DNA of 64,000 nt from Prunus persica. Lineage: Eukaryota; Streptophyta; Magnoliopsida; Rosales; Rosaceae. A program made the translations under genes and the position numbers. Shown piece by piece: positions 11,866 through 24,609 of this stretch. The stretch covers positions 2,275,677 to 2,339,676 of the forward strand of contig NC_034011.1 in NCBI RefSeq assembly GCF_000346465.2, given 5' to 3'. Position 1 is the first letter of the stretch. Each line of letters starts with the position of its first letter. The notes below the pieces were generated by a model. That model was not told the origin of the DNA. It was given only the letters and a program-made list of their open reading frames with translations, and ran no database searches.

Positions 11866-12259
11866 AACATGAGGAAACTCGACAGCGTTAGTTTTCATTC
11901 ATTCAAGGCTTTTGAAAGTAAATTTATCTATAATTTTCTTGGTACATACAGAACAGTATCATTCCGTTACAGAAGGCTATACCTTAAAAACCTCAACTTG
12001 AAAAACAGGAACAAGAACAAAACAGAACTAAGAACTTCGCTCTCACACATGAAATTCTCCAATCCAGTTAGCCTATGCTACCAATTCAAACATCTCAAGA
12101 CTAACAGCAATTAAATAGTTATATCCAACCAGCATTTTTTTTCTTCTTTTTGCGAGCTTCTTCCAGGCTGGTATTTCTCTCCGTCTCCAACTGGGTTTAT
12201 AACCCTGCGGCGCTGGAGAAGGTTACAAAACATGAGATTGAAGCAGATTATCCACATCC
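11866..12259. other. Gap between peptide pseudogene and APUM23, including the APUM23 3' UTR
   Basis: AT-rich sequence without a supported gene. The part next to 12260 is the expected 3' UTR of the minus-strand APUM23 gene. Confidence 0.5.
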
Positions 12260-15200
12260 TCATGTTTTCAACTTCTTAGGGGATTTTTGTAAAACATCCT
12301 CTCTGTGCCGTTTCTTCTCTGCCTTATGCATGGATTGGGATGTCCCCTCATCTGTGACTATATTGTTCGACTGATTCTTCTTCACTTTAGGAACATCCTC
12401 ATCGGCCGAATTTCTTGCAAACTTCTTGCTGCTCTTTTCTGGTTTATTTGGTTTGCGTTTGAAGCCTGTTGTACTCAAAAATGGTGCAGGAGATGTCTGG
12501 AGATGTGCGATTTCTTCCCTCATTTGTTTTATTTTATTCGGTTGTGATGTCTTCTTAGAATCATCAGAAAGAAAGCTGCTGTTCTTTGACGGCTTGGTCT
12601 CACTAGAGCCAAATGTAGAATAGAATTCATTGAAAGTTGATTGTTTTGATTCTTGCCTGGACCTCCATTGATCAGGTCTAGCAGCAAACCTGTCATTTAC
12701 ACAAGGTTTAAGTACATAAACTGCAAAGATTCAACTCCTAACAAATAATGCTAAAACAATGTATCCAAAATGATAATTTTATGGTTTCTTCAAAGATGTT
12801 TGTGCACAAATGAATGACAGAAGATAGCCAGCTATGTGCTAATTACTTCGGTGAATTATTTAAGATACAAGAGCAAGCTTTCCTTAACAAAGAAAAAGGA
12901 TTGACACAGATCCTGACTAACAATGAAGCACATAAAAATCTTGATATTCTGAAATAGAACATGGCCAACAGCTTACCCATCAACATCTAATTTCCTCATA
13001 AGATGAGGACCTTGCTTCGTATTCCAAAGCTCACTTTGCACAGTTAACAACTCAGATACTATGGCCTCTCTCAGTGAGATGTTACCCACAGTAAAACACT
13101 TTTCAACAGTAAAGGAACCTGATGATTGCAATGAAAGCTCTCCAAAATGTCCACGAAGCCTTCAAAGGATGCAACAGAAGACCCAATTAAAAAATGTTTT
13201 AATTGCCTAGAACCATAAGACAAATATATGGGCATCCTGATAGATACACAGGCTATGTAAGCATACAATCTACCAATTAAGTTACACAGCATACTTCATG
13301 ATTAGTCGGCGCTTCAGTTTTGCAGAAGCATCTGAACTTAGAAAAGCTTCAATAACACGAGCACCTGCAGAATCTTTAGCAGCTTCAAGGATATTATCAG
13401 CATTGAGGGATGTAATACTTGTAATAAAAGGCTGTATAAATTCCTGTGAAGTGAAACAGTAAATCAGTATAAACAAATACAAGATTGCAATGCAAGAACC
13501 AATTAAGTGAACGAGCTTCAATCCTAATTGCATTATTTTATTTCCTGAATGTCCTAACAAGAATATATCAGTTTATAATTGCAGCGACCAAACTCAATAG
13601 ATTTTCTCTAAAAAGGCAAAACTGAAAATAGATATTCGATCAATGGAAACAGAATATTACATAGAAAGAAAAGATGGCATACAAAGGAGGTGGGGGTGGG
13701 GGGTGATTTTCTTTTAAATGGAAATGGAGAGAAAGTTCAACAGTGGAAAAGTTACAAGTCTTTATTTGTATATTTTAAGAGGCATCATAATATGCTAAAA
13801 CTATATAATTATATATAGAAACACCTAATATGATAGTTGGGGGCTCTGATTTGAGTACAACTACGAGAAAGGTTCCATACATTTTGAAATCGAAAAACTC
13901 CTTGCAGAATCAAAGAACCCATGACGTGCATTTTAGCACCGCTTGGCCAATTCCAATTAGACTTATCTTCACAGTAGAAATAGCTGTCAAGAAACAGTAT
14001 CCGGGGAACAATGCATGTCGAAGACTCATTGCTTGAATGTATAGCTGTGGCAAGGGCCTCACAACACTGTCAAACAAGTAATGGAAACATAACTACGATC
14101 AGAATGAGTATCTGGACTCACAACCAGAACAAAGTCTTGTTAACAAGTAAATATCCATGATCCATCTAATTTATTCATCAGTAAAACTGTAATCGAACTT
14201 CTTTTTTTTTCGGGGGGGGGAGACCACAATTTTACGGAGGTGAAATTAAAGAAATTATGAACAATAACACAAATTCATTTCTGACCTTATGTTCATAAAT
14301 ATGAAGCCTTTGACTTGCAGCAATCAGCGAAGCAATAACTCCTGATTTTCCCATTTTAAGCAGATCCTTAAATTTCGAACCAAGCTCCTCCCAGATCACC
14401 TCCATCTAATGGACAAATTGGCAAAAAGGTGTTAAGACAGATTGAGGACAACCTTTTGCAAGGAGATATGCCAAAGTAGCTAAAATAGGAGAGCAGTACA
14501 GAAAAGTAAATGGAAGAAGCTAATTTGAAGTTAACACTTATATTAACTCTGAATAACGGAAATGCTAATCGAAAAGAATTACAGGGTGCGGTGGAGCATG
14601 ATGAGGGGTATAAAGTGTCAAAAAGCAGCATTGTCACAAAACATACCTGATCTTGACTCCCTGCATGAGAAATTAGTGCTTGAATGACAAAGTTCCCACA
14701 ATGATGAGATGAAAGCTCAAATAATGAGTTTCTAAAAACTTTTGTGAACATTTCGTTGTACAAGACTTCAGGAGCCACTTCCAAAGCAACCTGCAATGTT
14801 CAGAACATATAATTTAAATGAAAATAAACCACGCTACGTTCAAGGAGAAAAGGATAGCAGAAGATAAACAGATGTATTGTCACCAGTCCTTCACATTCTA
14901 CAGATTTGGCCAGCTATATCTTGTTTTTTGTTTTATTTTTAATTCTTGGGGAGGCAGAAGCTGTGTTACCCGTTAGAACTGCATAGTTACAGCTGTATGT
15001 ACGAGAAGATTATTTTGATCCCACAATTGACTAAAGGAAGTTTAATTGTTAATGTAGCATAACCATCTCACTAACATATGAGCTCAAACAAGTTATGATT
15101 GTAGTAAAGGCTATATAAAACTATACAAATTTCGTCATATCGGAATATTGGGATGAAATCAGTTAGTAGTTTTCAGAAAATGATTATCAAGATTGATTTC

Positions 15201-17424
15201 CGTCATGCCATTTATGACACCAATTTGATATCAAATTGACAATTTATAAAGGCATGCCTGGATTAAGTACACAATTAATAGAAGAACATGGCAACTTGTC
15301 CTTTTTGTAAAATTTCACGCAGGAATAAGCATTGTTCATGCAAACCTTATGAAGAAAGTGTTTACCTCCATTAAATGGCTAAATGCTGTTTCTTTCATAA
15401 GATATAAAATATTTCTCGCTTTAGTCGTTTTAATGGAATCTCCTTCTAAAATTTCTTCCCTGGTACATCCAATAAGAATGGGAATTATTTGCAACAGCTT
15501 TTCTTCATCTCCTGCTAACAATTTCAAAGCACTCTGCCAGGCAAAAAAAAATGTTATAACACAATTCAACATGGACCCAGACCATGCCCGTACACTGCAA
15601 ATAAAAAATAAACACAAAAAATAAGACTATGAAAAGAACTTGATTCTGTAGAAATCCTAGGCATCCAAAAGATCAAGTTTTAGATGATCAAATTATTATA
15701 CGTCACCAATTTCATCCACAAATGCTTAAATGAAAAGAAAATTTGCTCCCTCCCCTTTTCATAGATGAACAAATAAAGGGTAAATAACCCACTGACCACA
15801 AAACAGACTTCCACACTTAGAATTAGGTATATTAAATTTGTCACAAATTTTGAGAAGTAATCTCTGGTGGATTGTCTTAAGACTCATCGGATGCTAATCA
15901 AGTATCACAAATGGAGATCTGGACCATATATGAAAACTGACTTATGGAGTTGTTATATTACGAATTAAGATGCTATTAATACCATGTCATCAACACTATA
16001 TAACTTTATTTTTTTTTTACTTTACTTTATTTTTATATATTTGGTAATGAATAACTTATCAGTTCTCAATTGACATTCAAAAAGAAAAGCAACTCCTAGG
16101 AGTAGGAAAAAATAGTATGATAGTATATAAGAACTTGCCTGCAGAACCAAACTGCTGTACTGATCAACTTGCATGGTCTTAATGTTGTTCTGGATACACT
16201 TTGACATCCCTGAAACAAGAAAGTCAAGTAAACCTGGGAATCCCTGTACAGCCTGTTGTGAAATATCCATGTCTGCTCGAAATGCCTTGAAATTCAACCG
16301 CTCTGCAAGGACTGAAGAAGACTTTCTCCGGTTAAACTCGGAAGAATCCAATGGTACTCCTTTAAAAAGAGAAAGAAGACTTCGTAGAACATGAGATCCA
16401 TAGCAATCGCACATCAGATCACCAGGATTCTTTACAATCACCTGACAAGAAACAAAATATATTATATTATGTATTGAAGGGGAAAAAATAGATCATAGTT
16501 TACGTAAGCCTGCTACCTTTCTGTTTCAACTGTTTAAATTTTTTAAAATGAAAGAAAAAAGGAAACTGGAATTTTAACATCACTTAATTGAACATTTAAC
16601 ATTCATAACCGCTAGCTTATTATAATCAAATTATCTGGATATCTTCTGGTTTTAAAATTCCAGAGATAGAACAGGCAACAACTGACCAAATGCTGAATAT
16701 ATTGACCCAAAATCACTTCTTGTAATTAAGAACATCAAACACTTAATACCTTGCATATTGCATTTAGAGTGTCCTCAACAACAGAATAGACATCATTGTC
16801 CTGAAGATGCTGCGATAAAGACTTGATTGCAGTCTCAGCTACATGAGAACCAGAACGGTCCATTGCAATAGAAGGGAAGTCCTTTGCGCAGCTTCGAAGG
16901 AAAGAACAAAGGGAGTTAACGTCACAGCCCTCAAGAAGAGTCTGCATAGTGTGGCTTAAGTAATAATCAGTAGCAAGTTCAAATTCTTTCCCCCTAGCTT
17001 CCTCCAGGGCATTACCACATACAACCGACCGCTCCTCCATATCAACCCCATTACTCTCAATAAGGTTAGCAATTTCCGAAAAGTATTTTGTGGTTTCGGG
17101 ATCAACCTGTTTCCTACAAGAAGTAATCAAAAACATTAAAATGCCAAACAATTCACAAAGTGACAGTCTTTCTCAAAACCCGTAATTGAAAAAACTTATC
17201 ATGTAATACCTAACAACAGATCTTTGTGTTTCCGAATCGCTTTGACGGTGTGAGCCCCGACCGGATCCATTTTTGTTGACATTGGCATCAAAGGAATTAC
17301 TTTGTTTGTCAGGCTTTCGGCTCATACCCATTTTCTTTCTACTCCGTTTGTGTGAATTATCCTCATCACCCATTATGCCTCCAAGTCGTCTCAATGGCAA
17401 TGCCTTAGACCCAAAAGAAACCAT
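12260..17424 (-). CDS. APUM23: Pumilio homolog 23, nucleolar RNA-binding protein
   Basis: Ten exons (17424..17210, 17113..16750, 16441..16139, 15533..15366, 14790..14647, 14405..14286, 14066..13881, 13443..13295, 13159..12977, 12689..12260) join in frame into 753 residues. The start MVSFGSKALPLRR matches the Arabidopsis APUM23 N-terminus I recall, so the upstream in-frame ATG was not used. Diagnostic segments include DPETTKYFSEIANL, MDRSGSHVAETAIKSL, DCYGSHVLRSLLSLFKG, SSHHCGNFVIQALISHA, GKSGVIASLIAASQRL, KDSAGARVIEAF and SGSFTVEKCF; these are PUF repeats of the divergent Nop9-like type. The C-terminal 140 residues are Lys/Ser-rich, suiting a nucleolar protein. APUM23 acts in pre-rRNA processing and affects leaf polarity. 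Intron 3 uses a GC donor. The 5' leader extends to about 17750. Confidence 0.96.
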
Positions 17425-17959
17425 AAGCAACCCTCCCAGCACCACTCACACACAAATTTCAACAGCTTCCAAGTATAAAACAGTATAACTACCAATAACC
17501 CAAACAAACAACAAAGCAATTAAGTCAGAGAACGTAAACAGCCAGCATGCTGAAAATTTAAATAAACAAATGAAATCAATAACAAAAGTAGCTAACTTTC
17601 TTTCTTCCAATAATATTATTGTTCGAAAACCTAGAAATTTGGAAAATAGAAAGTGCAATTCAATTCAGAAGAACAGAAATATTATTATTATGAAACCAGA
17701 AATTTATTTTTATCAATGAAAAATGGGAAAAGATGAAGCTTACTTTTGCTTCTGTGGAGTTGCCGCTAGTCTGATACTCTCTGTGTTCACAAACCTAACT
17801 GGAATTTGCACCAAAACGTTGTTTGCATTTGCCTTCGCTCTAAACGGCTGCGTTTCGATCGTTAAGGGTTTAAGGGTTTTAAACGAAATTTCTCAACCCG
17901 ACCCGATAGTGTTGAGACCACTTAGGAAAATAACCGAACTCCTTTTTTTAATCGGTTGA

Positions 17960-20830
17960 ATTTTCTCACTGGGCCTAAACCTAAACATGACACCACAAGA
18001 TCGGACCAGACTCATGGACATTGGGCCTCGACAACAAAACTTACTAAAATTGTGATTTTTCCTTCCTTTTCGGTCAATGTTATTACTACTTTAATCTACG
18101 GGAAGGAGACTTGAACTTGGGTGCAGGGAGGTGGACTCACTAACCTAACTCACGTATGCAATAAATGCCTCCTAAGCAAGGATAAATTACTTTTCAAAAA
18201 AAAAAATAATACATGAAAAAAAAGTTCAGAGTATCATTAGCTGCCCAACAAAATAATACTATGTGTTTTTTATTTATCAAAAAGATGTATTATCGAAATC
18301 CTAAATGGTCAGCATGAAAGTAGAGAGAATAATAACATGTGTTGTTTTTTTTGTTTTTGTACTCAATAACATCACATGCATGTGTTCTTTAAGATATAAT
18401 TAAGAAATAATACTGTGTTGTTATGTTACGGTATTATTCATTTATATATATTCTTAATATTTTTCTTTATAATTCTTTGAAAAGATGCTCTGGTTGTGCT
18501 TTGAATACTGGAACTTTGCACGGGTTTGACAGACTCTCTGACAGACTCTTTGGGTCTTTCTTTTCAACGAAGTTTCTTCTCAGCTCTCTCTAACGTTACA
18601 ATTCTGTTGACACAGATAAGATTAAAGCTTCATCTCTTTGGCTCTTGGCTCCTTGCTAAAAGACTATGCCTTGTACCTTTGTACATGTACAAGCTTTTGG
18701 TCTCTATGCCGCTAACCTCCATGTCTTTTACATGAAGTTTGGTTTACAAAGTATGTGTGATTTGGATTGAGGATTTTCTTAATCTAGGTCTAGATCTAGG
18801 TCCCAATTCATACATTTGTGAGTATTGTTATATATAATTAACTAACCGGACGAGCGAGGCACTTATAACTTAAGTGATTAAAAGTATTTACATTTAAGAT
18901 TTTAGGCTCGATTCTTCCTCTTTCTATATTAAAAATATATATATTAAAGTTAGATATATATATGTATGGTTGAGTGGGACGAGATGCATGTCGTACATGA
19001 ATCTCTGCCATCTCAGTTTCTCTTTCTCTCATGCCTCATTGTCTTTCTTGTCCTCTCTTAAGCAAAGACAAAAATAATTCAACAAAAGAAAGAAACAAGA
19101 CAATAACATGCTAGCTAGAAGACTACTTATTGCATTTGCTGGCAAAAAAGAAAAAGAAAATCCACTTTCAGGAAATTTTTGTTGTTGTTGTTATATGTAG
19201 CCTCACACAGGTTAACAAGAATTTTCAGGCTGATGGCTTTCTCAACTCTTGGAAAATTATATATGTTGTTACAAGGCTACACAAATTATATCACTTAAGC
19301 AAGGAATTTATAGCTTATTTGATTAAGAGCATTTACCCGTGTACTCAATTATAGGTTCGATTCTTCTCCCTTATCGCTTGTATTACAAAAAGTTACAAGT
19401 TTAAAAACTAATGATTAATGTATATAAAAATATAATTTAAGTACTGATGCAATAGATTTTCTCCACTTGTAGGTCAACTTGGGTGCTTTACAGTCTTAGT
19501 GTATATGATAATTTTACTTATCCTGGAAAGGTGTGGACTTTTCAAACATCCACTGAGAATTAATTTGTAATTGATTTGGCATTCAGTTTCTAGTTGTGAA
19601 AATTAAAGACTGAAAAACAAACAGATCGATTGGGTGCAGACAAGTGTTCTTGGAAGGTATTACATCTCTAACTTAAAACATACAGCTGGGAATGGTCCTC
19701 CCAGTCTCATTGCTTTAATTGTAAAGATGATAATATTTTTTTAACCAATTTTTTTTTATAGCTTGTCAGAGCCTTGGTAGGTAGCTGTAAGAAAATATTC
19801 TTTCTTACTATTTTAAAGTTAATTATAATTATACCTATAAACACACGTATTAAAATATATGTTACATTATAAAACTGTTTATTTGCATAATATTAGTTAA
19901 TGAGTAAAAGTATATATTCGAGTTCTACATGTGAACATTACTTATGAGAGCTTTTACAATGAGGAGTTTAGAGTAAAGAGCTTATTTGAGGGGTTCAATT
20001 AATCTACCATCAACCAATTTAAAATGTTTAAGTCCATTGATTTCCTCATTACTAGTAATATTAATATTCTTCACAATTTAACCACCTATAAAGGCTAGTA
20101 AATACGAGGGTTTTATCAAAAAAAAGTCTTGGCGAAATAAGTAGTGGAACCACTCATAATGTATTGTATTTATTTTGCCAAATTTCTAATGTGGAAGTTT
20201 TTATGTAACGACTAAAACACTTGAACCAGAAAAAGAGATATAAATGTTCATGATTTATATATTTCACAAATGATGAAGTACAAATAAAAATAAACAATTG
20301 TTAATTAACTCGAATTAGAAGCTATCACTTAACTCGAAAATCATTAACCAACTAAATTTTTTAATGATCTTATATTTGATTTCTTCCAGCATCTGAATCC
20401 ACCAAATGGAAGATCTGACAGAGTATATGTAACTGTCATATATCGCATGCATCTATTTACATATATATTTTGTAGGAAACTGAAATAAGCACTATTAGTC
20501 AAAATTAAGCCTAATTAAAGTCGTTATTTTATCAAACTTATTTGTTTCTTATAGCACTACAACTTACAATATTATTATTACATTGATAAAATTTTGATAA
20601 CTTAACATAAATTTATTTCAATTCCAAAATTTGGTTCCGTTTTATTCTAAAATAAACGTTCACTTGTTTTAAAGTTATTATCCGTATAAATAATTTAGTA
20701 TTTTTCTTATTTGTATATATTGCCTTTAAATCTATGAAAAATTAAAGAAAAATAATATATTGGTCTTTTTCATATTTATGTAGTTGTCTCAGTTTTTGGG
20801 TATAAGATAGTGAAATGTACCTAAACTACA
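17960..20830. other. Gene-free AT-rich intergenic DNA with repeat scraps
   Basis: No reading frame here resembles a known family. 18085-18180 (GGGAAGG..GACTTGAACTTGGGTGCAG) is related to 51130-51215, so both are scraps of one dispersed repeat. 18845-18925 and 19310-19370 each contain a tRNA-like string ending in (A/G)GGYTCGATTCTTC and may be SINE heads. 19985-20165 resembles 43655-43800, another dispersed repeat. Confidence 0.5.
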
Positions 20831-21201
20831 ATTTCATATAAGGGTTAATGACTTAAATGGTCCCTTAACTATTGTTCAATTATCATTTTGGTCCACAAAC
20901 TAAAATTTTCAATTCAAACGTCCTTAAACTTTTTATTTTGTACCAAGATGGTCCATCCGTGACAGATTCCGTCACTTCTGATCACGCGATGGCCACGCAA
21001 CTGAGTTTTGAAGGGCATATGCTACTTTTTGAGAAGCTCTATCGAAGGGTATGACTAAAATGGTCCCTTAACTATTGCTCCAGTATCATTTTGGTCCACC
21101 AACTAAAATTTTCATTTGAACTGTCCTTCCACTTTTTTTTTTTGGTATCAAGATGGTCCTACCGTTAAAGTCCGTCAATTTTATTGTTATTTATTTTTGT
21201 A

Positions 21202-21488
21202 CTAGCCTCTCTGCACGCGCTTCCGCGCTTGCAAGAGGTTTTTTTAAAAAAATAAGTAAATTTATTTTAGAATTAAAAAAGATAATGGGTAGTTGTGTTC
21301 CATAAAAATAGGATCCATTATCTGCTTTTTCTTTTTCTTTTAATTTTTTAAAATATGAAAAGTGTGAATTTACCATATTATCCTCATTTAATTAATAATT
21401 TGAATTCTTAATATTTGCATTAACCAAGGGCATTTTCTGGTATTTTGAATGTTTCACCATTCTCTGCCTTTTGCTTTATATATATAGA
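21202..21488 (-). mobile_element. Mini non-autonomous Helitron, 287 bp
   Basis: On the minus strand the element begins TCTATATATATAAAGC, directly after an A, and ends with CTAG followed by T. A GC-rich hairpin, GCAAGCGCGGAAGCGCGTGC, lies about 7 bases before the CTAG. TC start, CTRR end, subterminal 3' hairpin and insertion between A and T are the four Helitron hallmarks, and there are no inverted repeats or target duplication. It sits inside the Mutator-like element and is therefore younger than it. Confidence 0.78.
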
Positions 21489-21885
21489 TTTATCTTATTT
21501 TAAAATTTTTAATTAATTTAAACAATAGAGAAAAAAATATTACTTTTTAAGTCCATGTCATAAAAAATAAAAAAGCCATGTTGGTGGTGAGATTCAATTT
21601 TTTCAATTTTAAAATTAGGTACAAGTTCCTATAATAGTTTTCTTTAATTTTTAATTATTGTTTGCTCTTTAAATTTTTTTTTAATTATATATATGTGATT
21701 TTAATTAATTTAAACAATAGATAATTTTTTTTATTATTTAATTGTTAGGTCAGTCTCACAAGAAAAAAAAGCCATGTGGCTAGTGAGATTCAATTTTTAA
21801 AATTTTCTAAGTTTTATAATAGTTTCCTTTAATTTTTAATTATATATTACTATTTTAATTCATAGAGACATTTTTACTCCTCAAT
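21489..21885. repeat. Two-copy internal tandem repeat, about 190 bp per unit
   Basis: Blocks recur in order with a 185-190 bp shift: TTTTAATTAATTTAAACAATAGA at about 21508 and 21698, GCCATG...GTGAGATTCAATTTTT at about 21577 and 21770, and ATAATAGTTT(T/C)CTTTAATTTTTAATTA at about 21631 and 21816. The copies have diverged and lie in the core of the foldback element. Confidence 0.65.
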
Positions 21886-22236
21886 TTAACAATAAAATTG
21901 ACAGACTTTAACAGTAAGACCATCTTGATACCCAAAAAAAAAAAAAGAGTTGAAGGACGGTTCAAATGAAAATTTTAGTTAGTGGACCAAAATGATACTA
22001 GATCAATAGTTGTCGGACCATTGGGATCAATAACCCTTTTAGAGGAGGATACTCACCTAAAAATACGATTTTGTCCCTCGATTTCACGGAATAATACATA
22101 GACTTTGACAGATAGACCATCTTGGTACAAAATAACAAATTTAAGGATGTTTGAATTAAAAATTTTAGTTGATGGACCAAAATGATAATTGAGCAATAGT
22201 TAAATGACCATTTAGTTCATTAACCCTTTTTCATAT

Positions 22237-24165
22237 AATAATGCAAAGTTCTCTTTATGCGTGGGTCGTCTAAGCTGGTTGCAACCAAAATGTAGTTTAA
22301 AAATTTTGATTCCTTGCCGACACCCCTTGGCAAATTGTTAACTACACTACACCGATTAAGCTTAAAACATCATCCCTTTTTTTCACACATTAAAAAAAAG
22401 ATTATGATCATCAGGGTGCTTAGCTATCATTAAAAATAAAACACGACGTGATTATGATTTGGATTATTTTAGTATACAAATTTTTAATAATAGGACAACA
22501 CGGATACTGTGAAATCATGTAGATCGCTGAAAATTATATTTTCTCTAGATCTATTATGGATGCGGTGGCGGGTGTGGCCGTGACGGCACTTCTTTTAGGT
22601 GGTGGTGGTAGGGTTTGTTTAGACTCATAGGTTGCTTTAGGGTTTAGGTTGTGTTGGGTATGTGGGCTAGTAGTTTTAATGCCTTTTTGTCCTTTTTAAT
22701 ATGTTAGTTAACAGCTCTCTAGAAATTGATACTTTGATGTCTTGTTGATGTCCTTTATTGTAACGTTGAAGTTTACCTTTGATCAAACACGGATGTTGTG
22801 AAGGGCTTTTAATTAATCATTTTATAAATTAAGCTAATGGGATCAACAAAATTTAGACATATTGTTGTTACGCAAGAAGAATATAACAAGTGAAGAAATA
22901 AGAAAATTTTCTCAAAATCGGTAGTTCTAATTCTAAAGGAGGGCTGATGAAAAGCAGCCTGACCTTCATTGAGTTAGATTTTGATACCATGGATAAAATA
23001 AAAGTAATAAAAGGTTTTAGGTTTTGGGAAAAAGAAAGAAAAAAAAAGTTGATGAACAGTCATATTCTTCATTCTTAATCATAATTATCTTTTAGCATGT
23101 ATCACGTGTTAAAGAGCATACAAATAGGGCCCTGGCTGGCCTAGTCATTGGCATCTCTAATCCCTAATTGCTCTTTAGCATTTGGAGCTTTATACATTGT
23201 TTGCCATCAAAAGCTCAACAAAGAAAGAAAAGTCATGGCCAATCATGAATTTTAAAAAAGGGCTTAGTTGTCCTCAACTATAGCGGAATTTATGCCAATC
23301 TAAAGAGGAAAAAAAAGTATTATAAAAAATTCACTGTAGAAAAGTTTCGTGTCTTACCCTACATTACTAAATCAATTTTATTTTTCAGCACCTAAAAAAA
23401 TATTGCGTGAGAATAACATCATGTCCAATTGTTGCGGGTTAGGCAAGCAGTTTTTCATAATAATTATTGTGTCGATTATAAAATACTATGGTAGTAGTAT
23501 AATCACGCAATATATTTTATATACGTGTTATAATATTAGTGTATATTTATTGATATCATTTAGTAAAAAGGAAGAAAATAAATAATATTATTTATTTATA
23601 TTATAACACATGTACAAAATATACTACTTGATTATACTACCAATGTGTTATAATTTCTCATTGAAGAATAGTAGCCAGAATAAGCACAAGATTTTACATT
23701 TCATCATAATCTTTTGTCGTACCCTTTCCGCTTTTAGGCAAAGCTAAGATGAGCATGAGAAAATTGACACATGTTCGTGAGATAACCATAGTTAACTTTT
23801 ATTTTTAATTTTTTAAAAAACCAATTGATAAAGTAAAATAATAATTAAATTAAATTGAAAAACTCTCTCCTTCCCTCCCGACCCATCTCCAACAACCCTA
23901 AGCCACCACAGCCACCATTCCCTCCCTCCCCCACCTTGTTCACCCTCCATCGCGCCGCAGTTTGCCTTTAAGAGCAAAAAAGTAAGGACCCGAAGACTGA
24001 CTTATGAGGAAGAAGAGTTGCATAGCCTGAGCCTACAGAAACGAAATTCCCAAAATAAAATTAATTGTAGTTATCTCTATGGACCCAAAAGAAAATGTAT
24101 TTTATCCACTTTGTAATAATGATGAATGACAATGGACAAAATATGAAGGGTGATGCTAGGGAGAC
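22237..24165. other. Gene-free AT-rich intergenic DNA
   Basis: Apart from the palindrome at 23484-23645 I see no gene and no recognisable element. 22555-22620 is GC-richer (GGTGGCGGGTGTGGCCGTG), possibly a remnant of an old coding repeat, but no frame holds. Confidence 0.45.
23484..23645. mobile_element. Small palindromic MITE-like element
   Basis: The left arm TGGTAGTAGTATAATCACGCA...TACGTGTTATAATAT is matched by the complement of the right arm (TGGTAGTATAATCAAGTAG...ACATGTGTTATAATAT). The arms are about 50 bp with a 60-bp spacer. Ends and target site are not resolved. Confidence 0.5.
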
Positions 24166-24275
24166 CAACTTTAGATACCAACTTGTGTACCAACTCTCTA
24201 ATAGAGGTGGAGCCCACCAATACAATGGGTCTCACACTCTATTAGAAGAAGTTGGTACACAAGTTGGTATCTAAA
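24166..24275. mobile_element. Palindromic MITE truncated by the assembly gap
   Basis: TTTAGATACCAACTTGTGTA at 24171 returns as its complement at 24251-24275, directly beside the N run, with a GC-richer loop (GGTGGAGCCCACC) between. The left end GGGAGACCAAC has no partner because the sequence stops, so the matching right end is presumably in the gap. Confidence 0.7.
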
Positions 24276-24609
24276 NNNNNNNNNNNNNNNNNNNNNNNNN
24301 NNNNNNNNNNNNNNNNNNNNNNNNNNNNNNNNNNNNNNNNNNNNNNNNNNNNNNNNNNNNNNNNNNNNNNNNNNNNNNNNNNNNNNNNNNNNNNNNNNNN
24401 NNNNNNNNNNNNNNNNNNNNNNNNNNNNNNNNNNNNNNNNNNNNNNNNNNNNNNNNNNNNNNNNNNNNNNNNNNNNNNNNNNNNNNNNNNNNNNNNNNNN
24501 NNNNNNNNNNNNNNNNNNNNNNNNNNNNNNNNNNNNNNNNNNNNNNNNNNNNNNNNNNNNNNNNNNNNNNNNNNNNNNNNNNNNNNNNNNNNNNNNNNNN
24601 NNNNNNNNN
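24276..24609. other. Assembly gap (334 N)
   Basis: Unknown bases. The gap starts inside a perfect-arm palindrome, the kind of structure that breaks short-read assembly. Confidence 0.99.

Larger units (their letters stand above)
20832..22236. mobile_element. Mutator-like foldback element with target duplication
   Basis: The element runs 20840-22228. Its ends are long inverted repeats that begin AAGGGTTAATGA and continue through TTTAACTATTG and ATCATTTTGGTCCA for about 150 bp. It is flanked by the direct repeat TTTCATAT (20832-20839 and 22229-22236). A second, similar inverted pair lies inside (about 21045-21185 and 21890-22040), so the arm is doubled or one relative is nested in another. There is no transposase frame, so it is non-autonomous. 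Long arms and an 8-9 bp duplication suit Mutator-like elements; hAT is the alternative given 8 bp. Confidence 0.75.

Noticed and set aside
18526..18735. Short plus-strand frame; also checked as a possible microRNA hairpin
   Set aside because: No family features, no mature sequence of a conserved plant microRNA, and no convincing stem.
22540..22720. GC-richer stretch between repeats, considered as a gene relic
   Set aside because: No frame resembles a known protein and no splice structure is visible.
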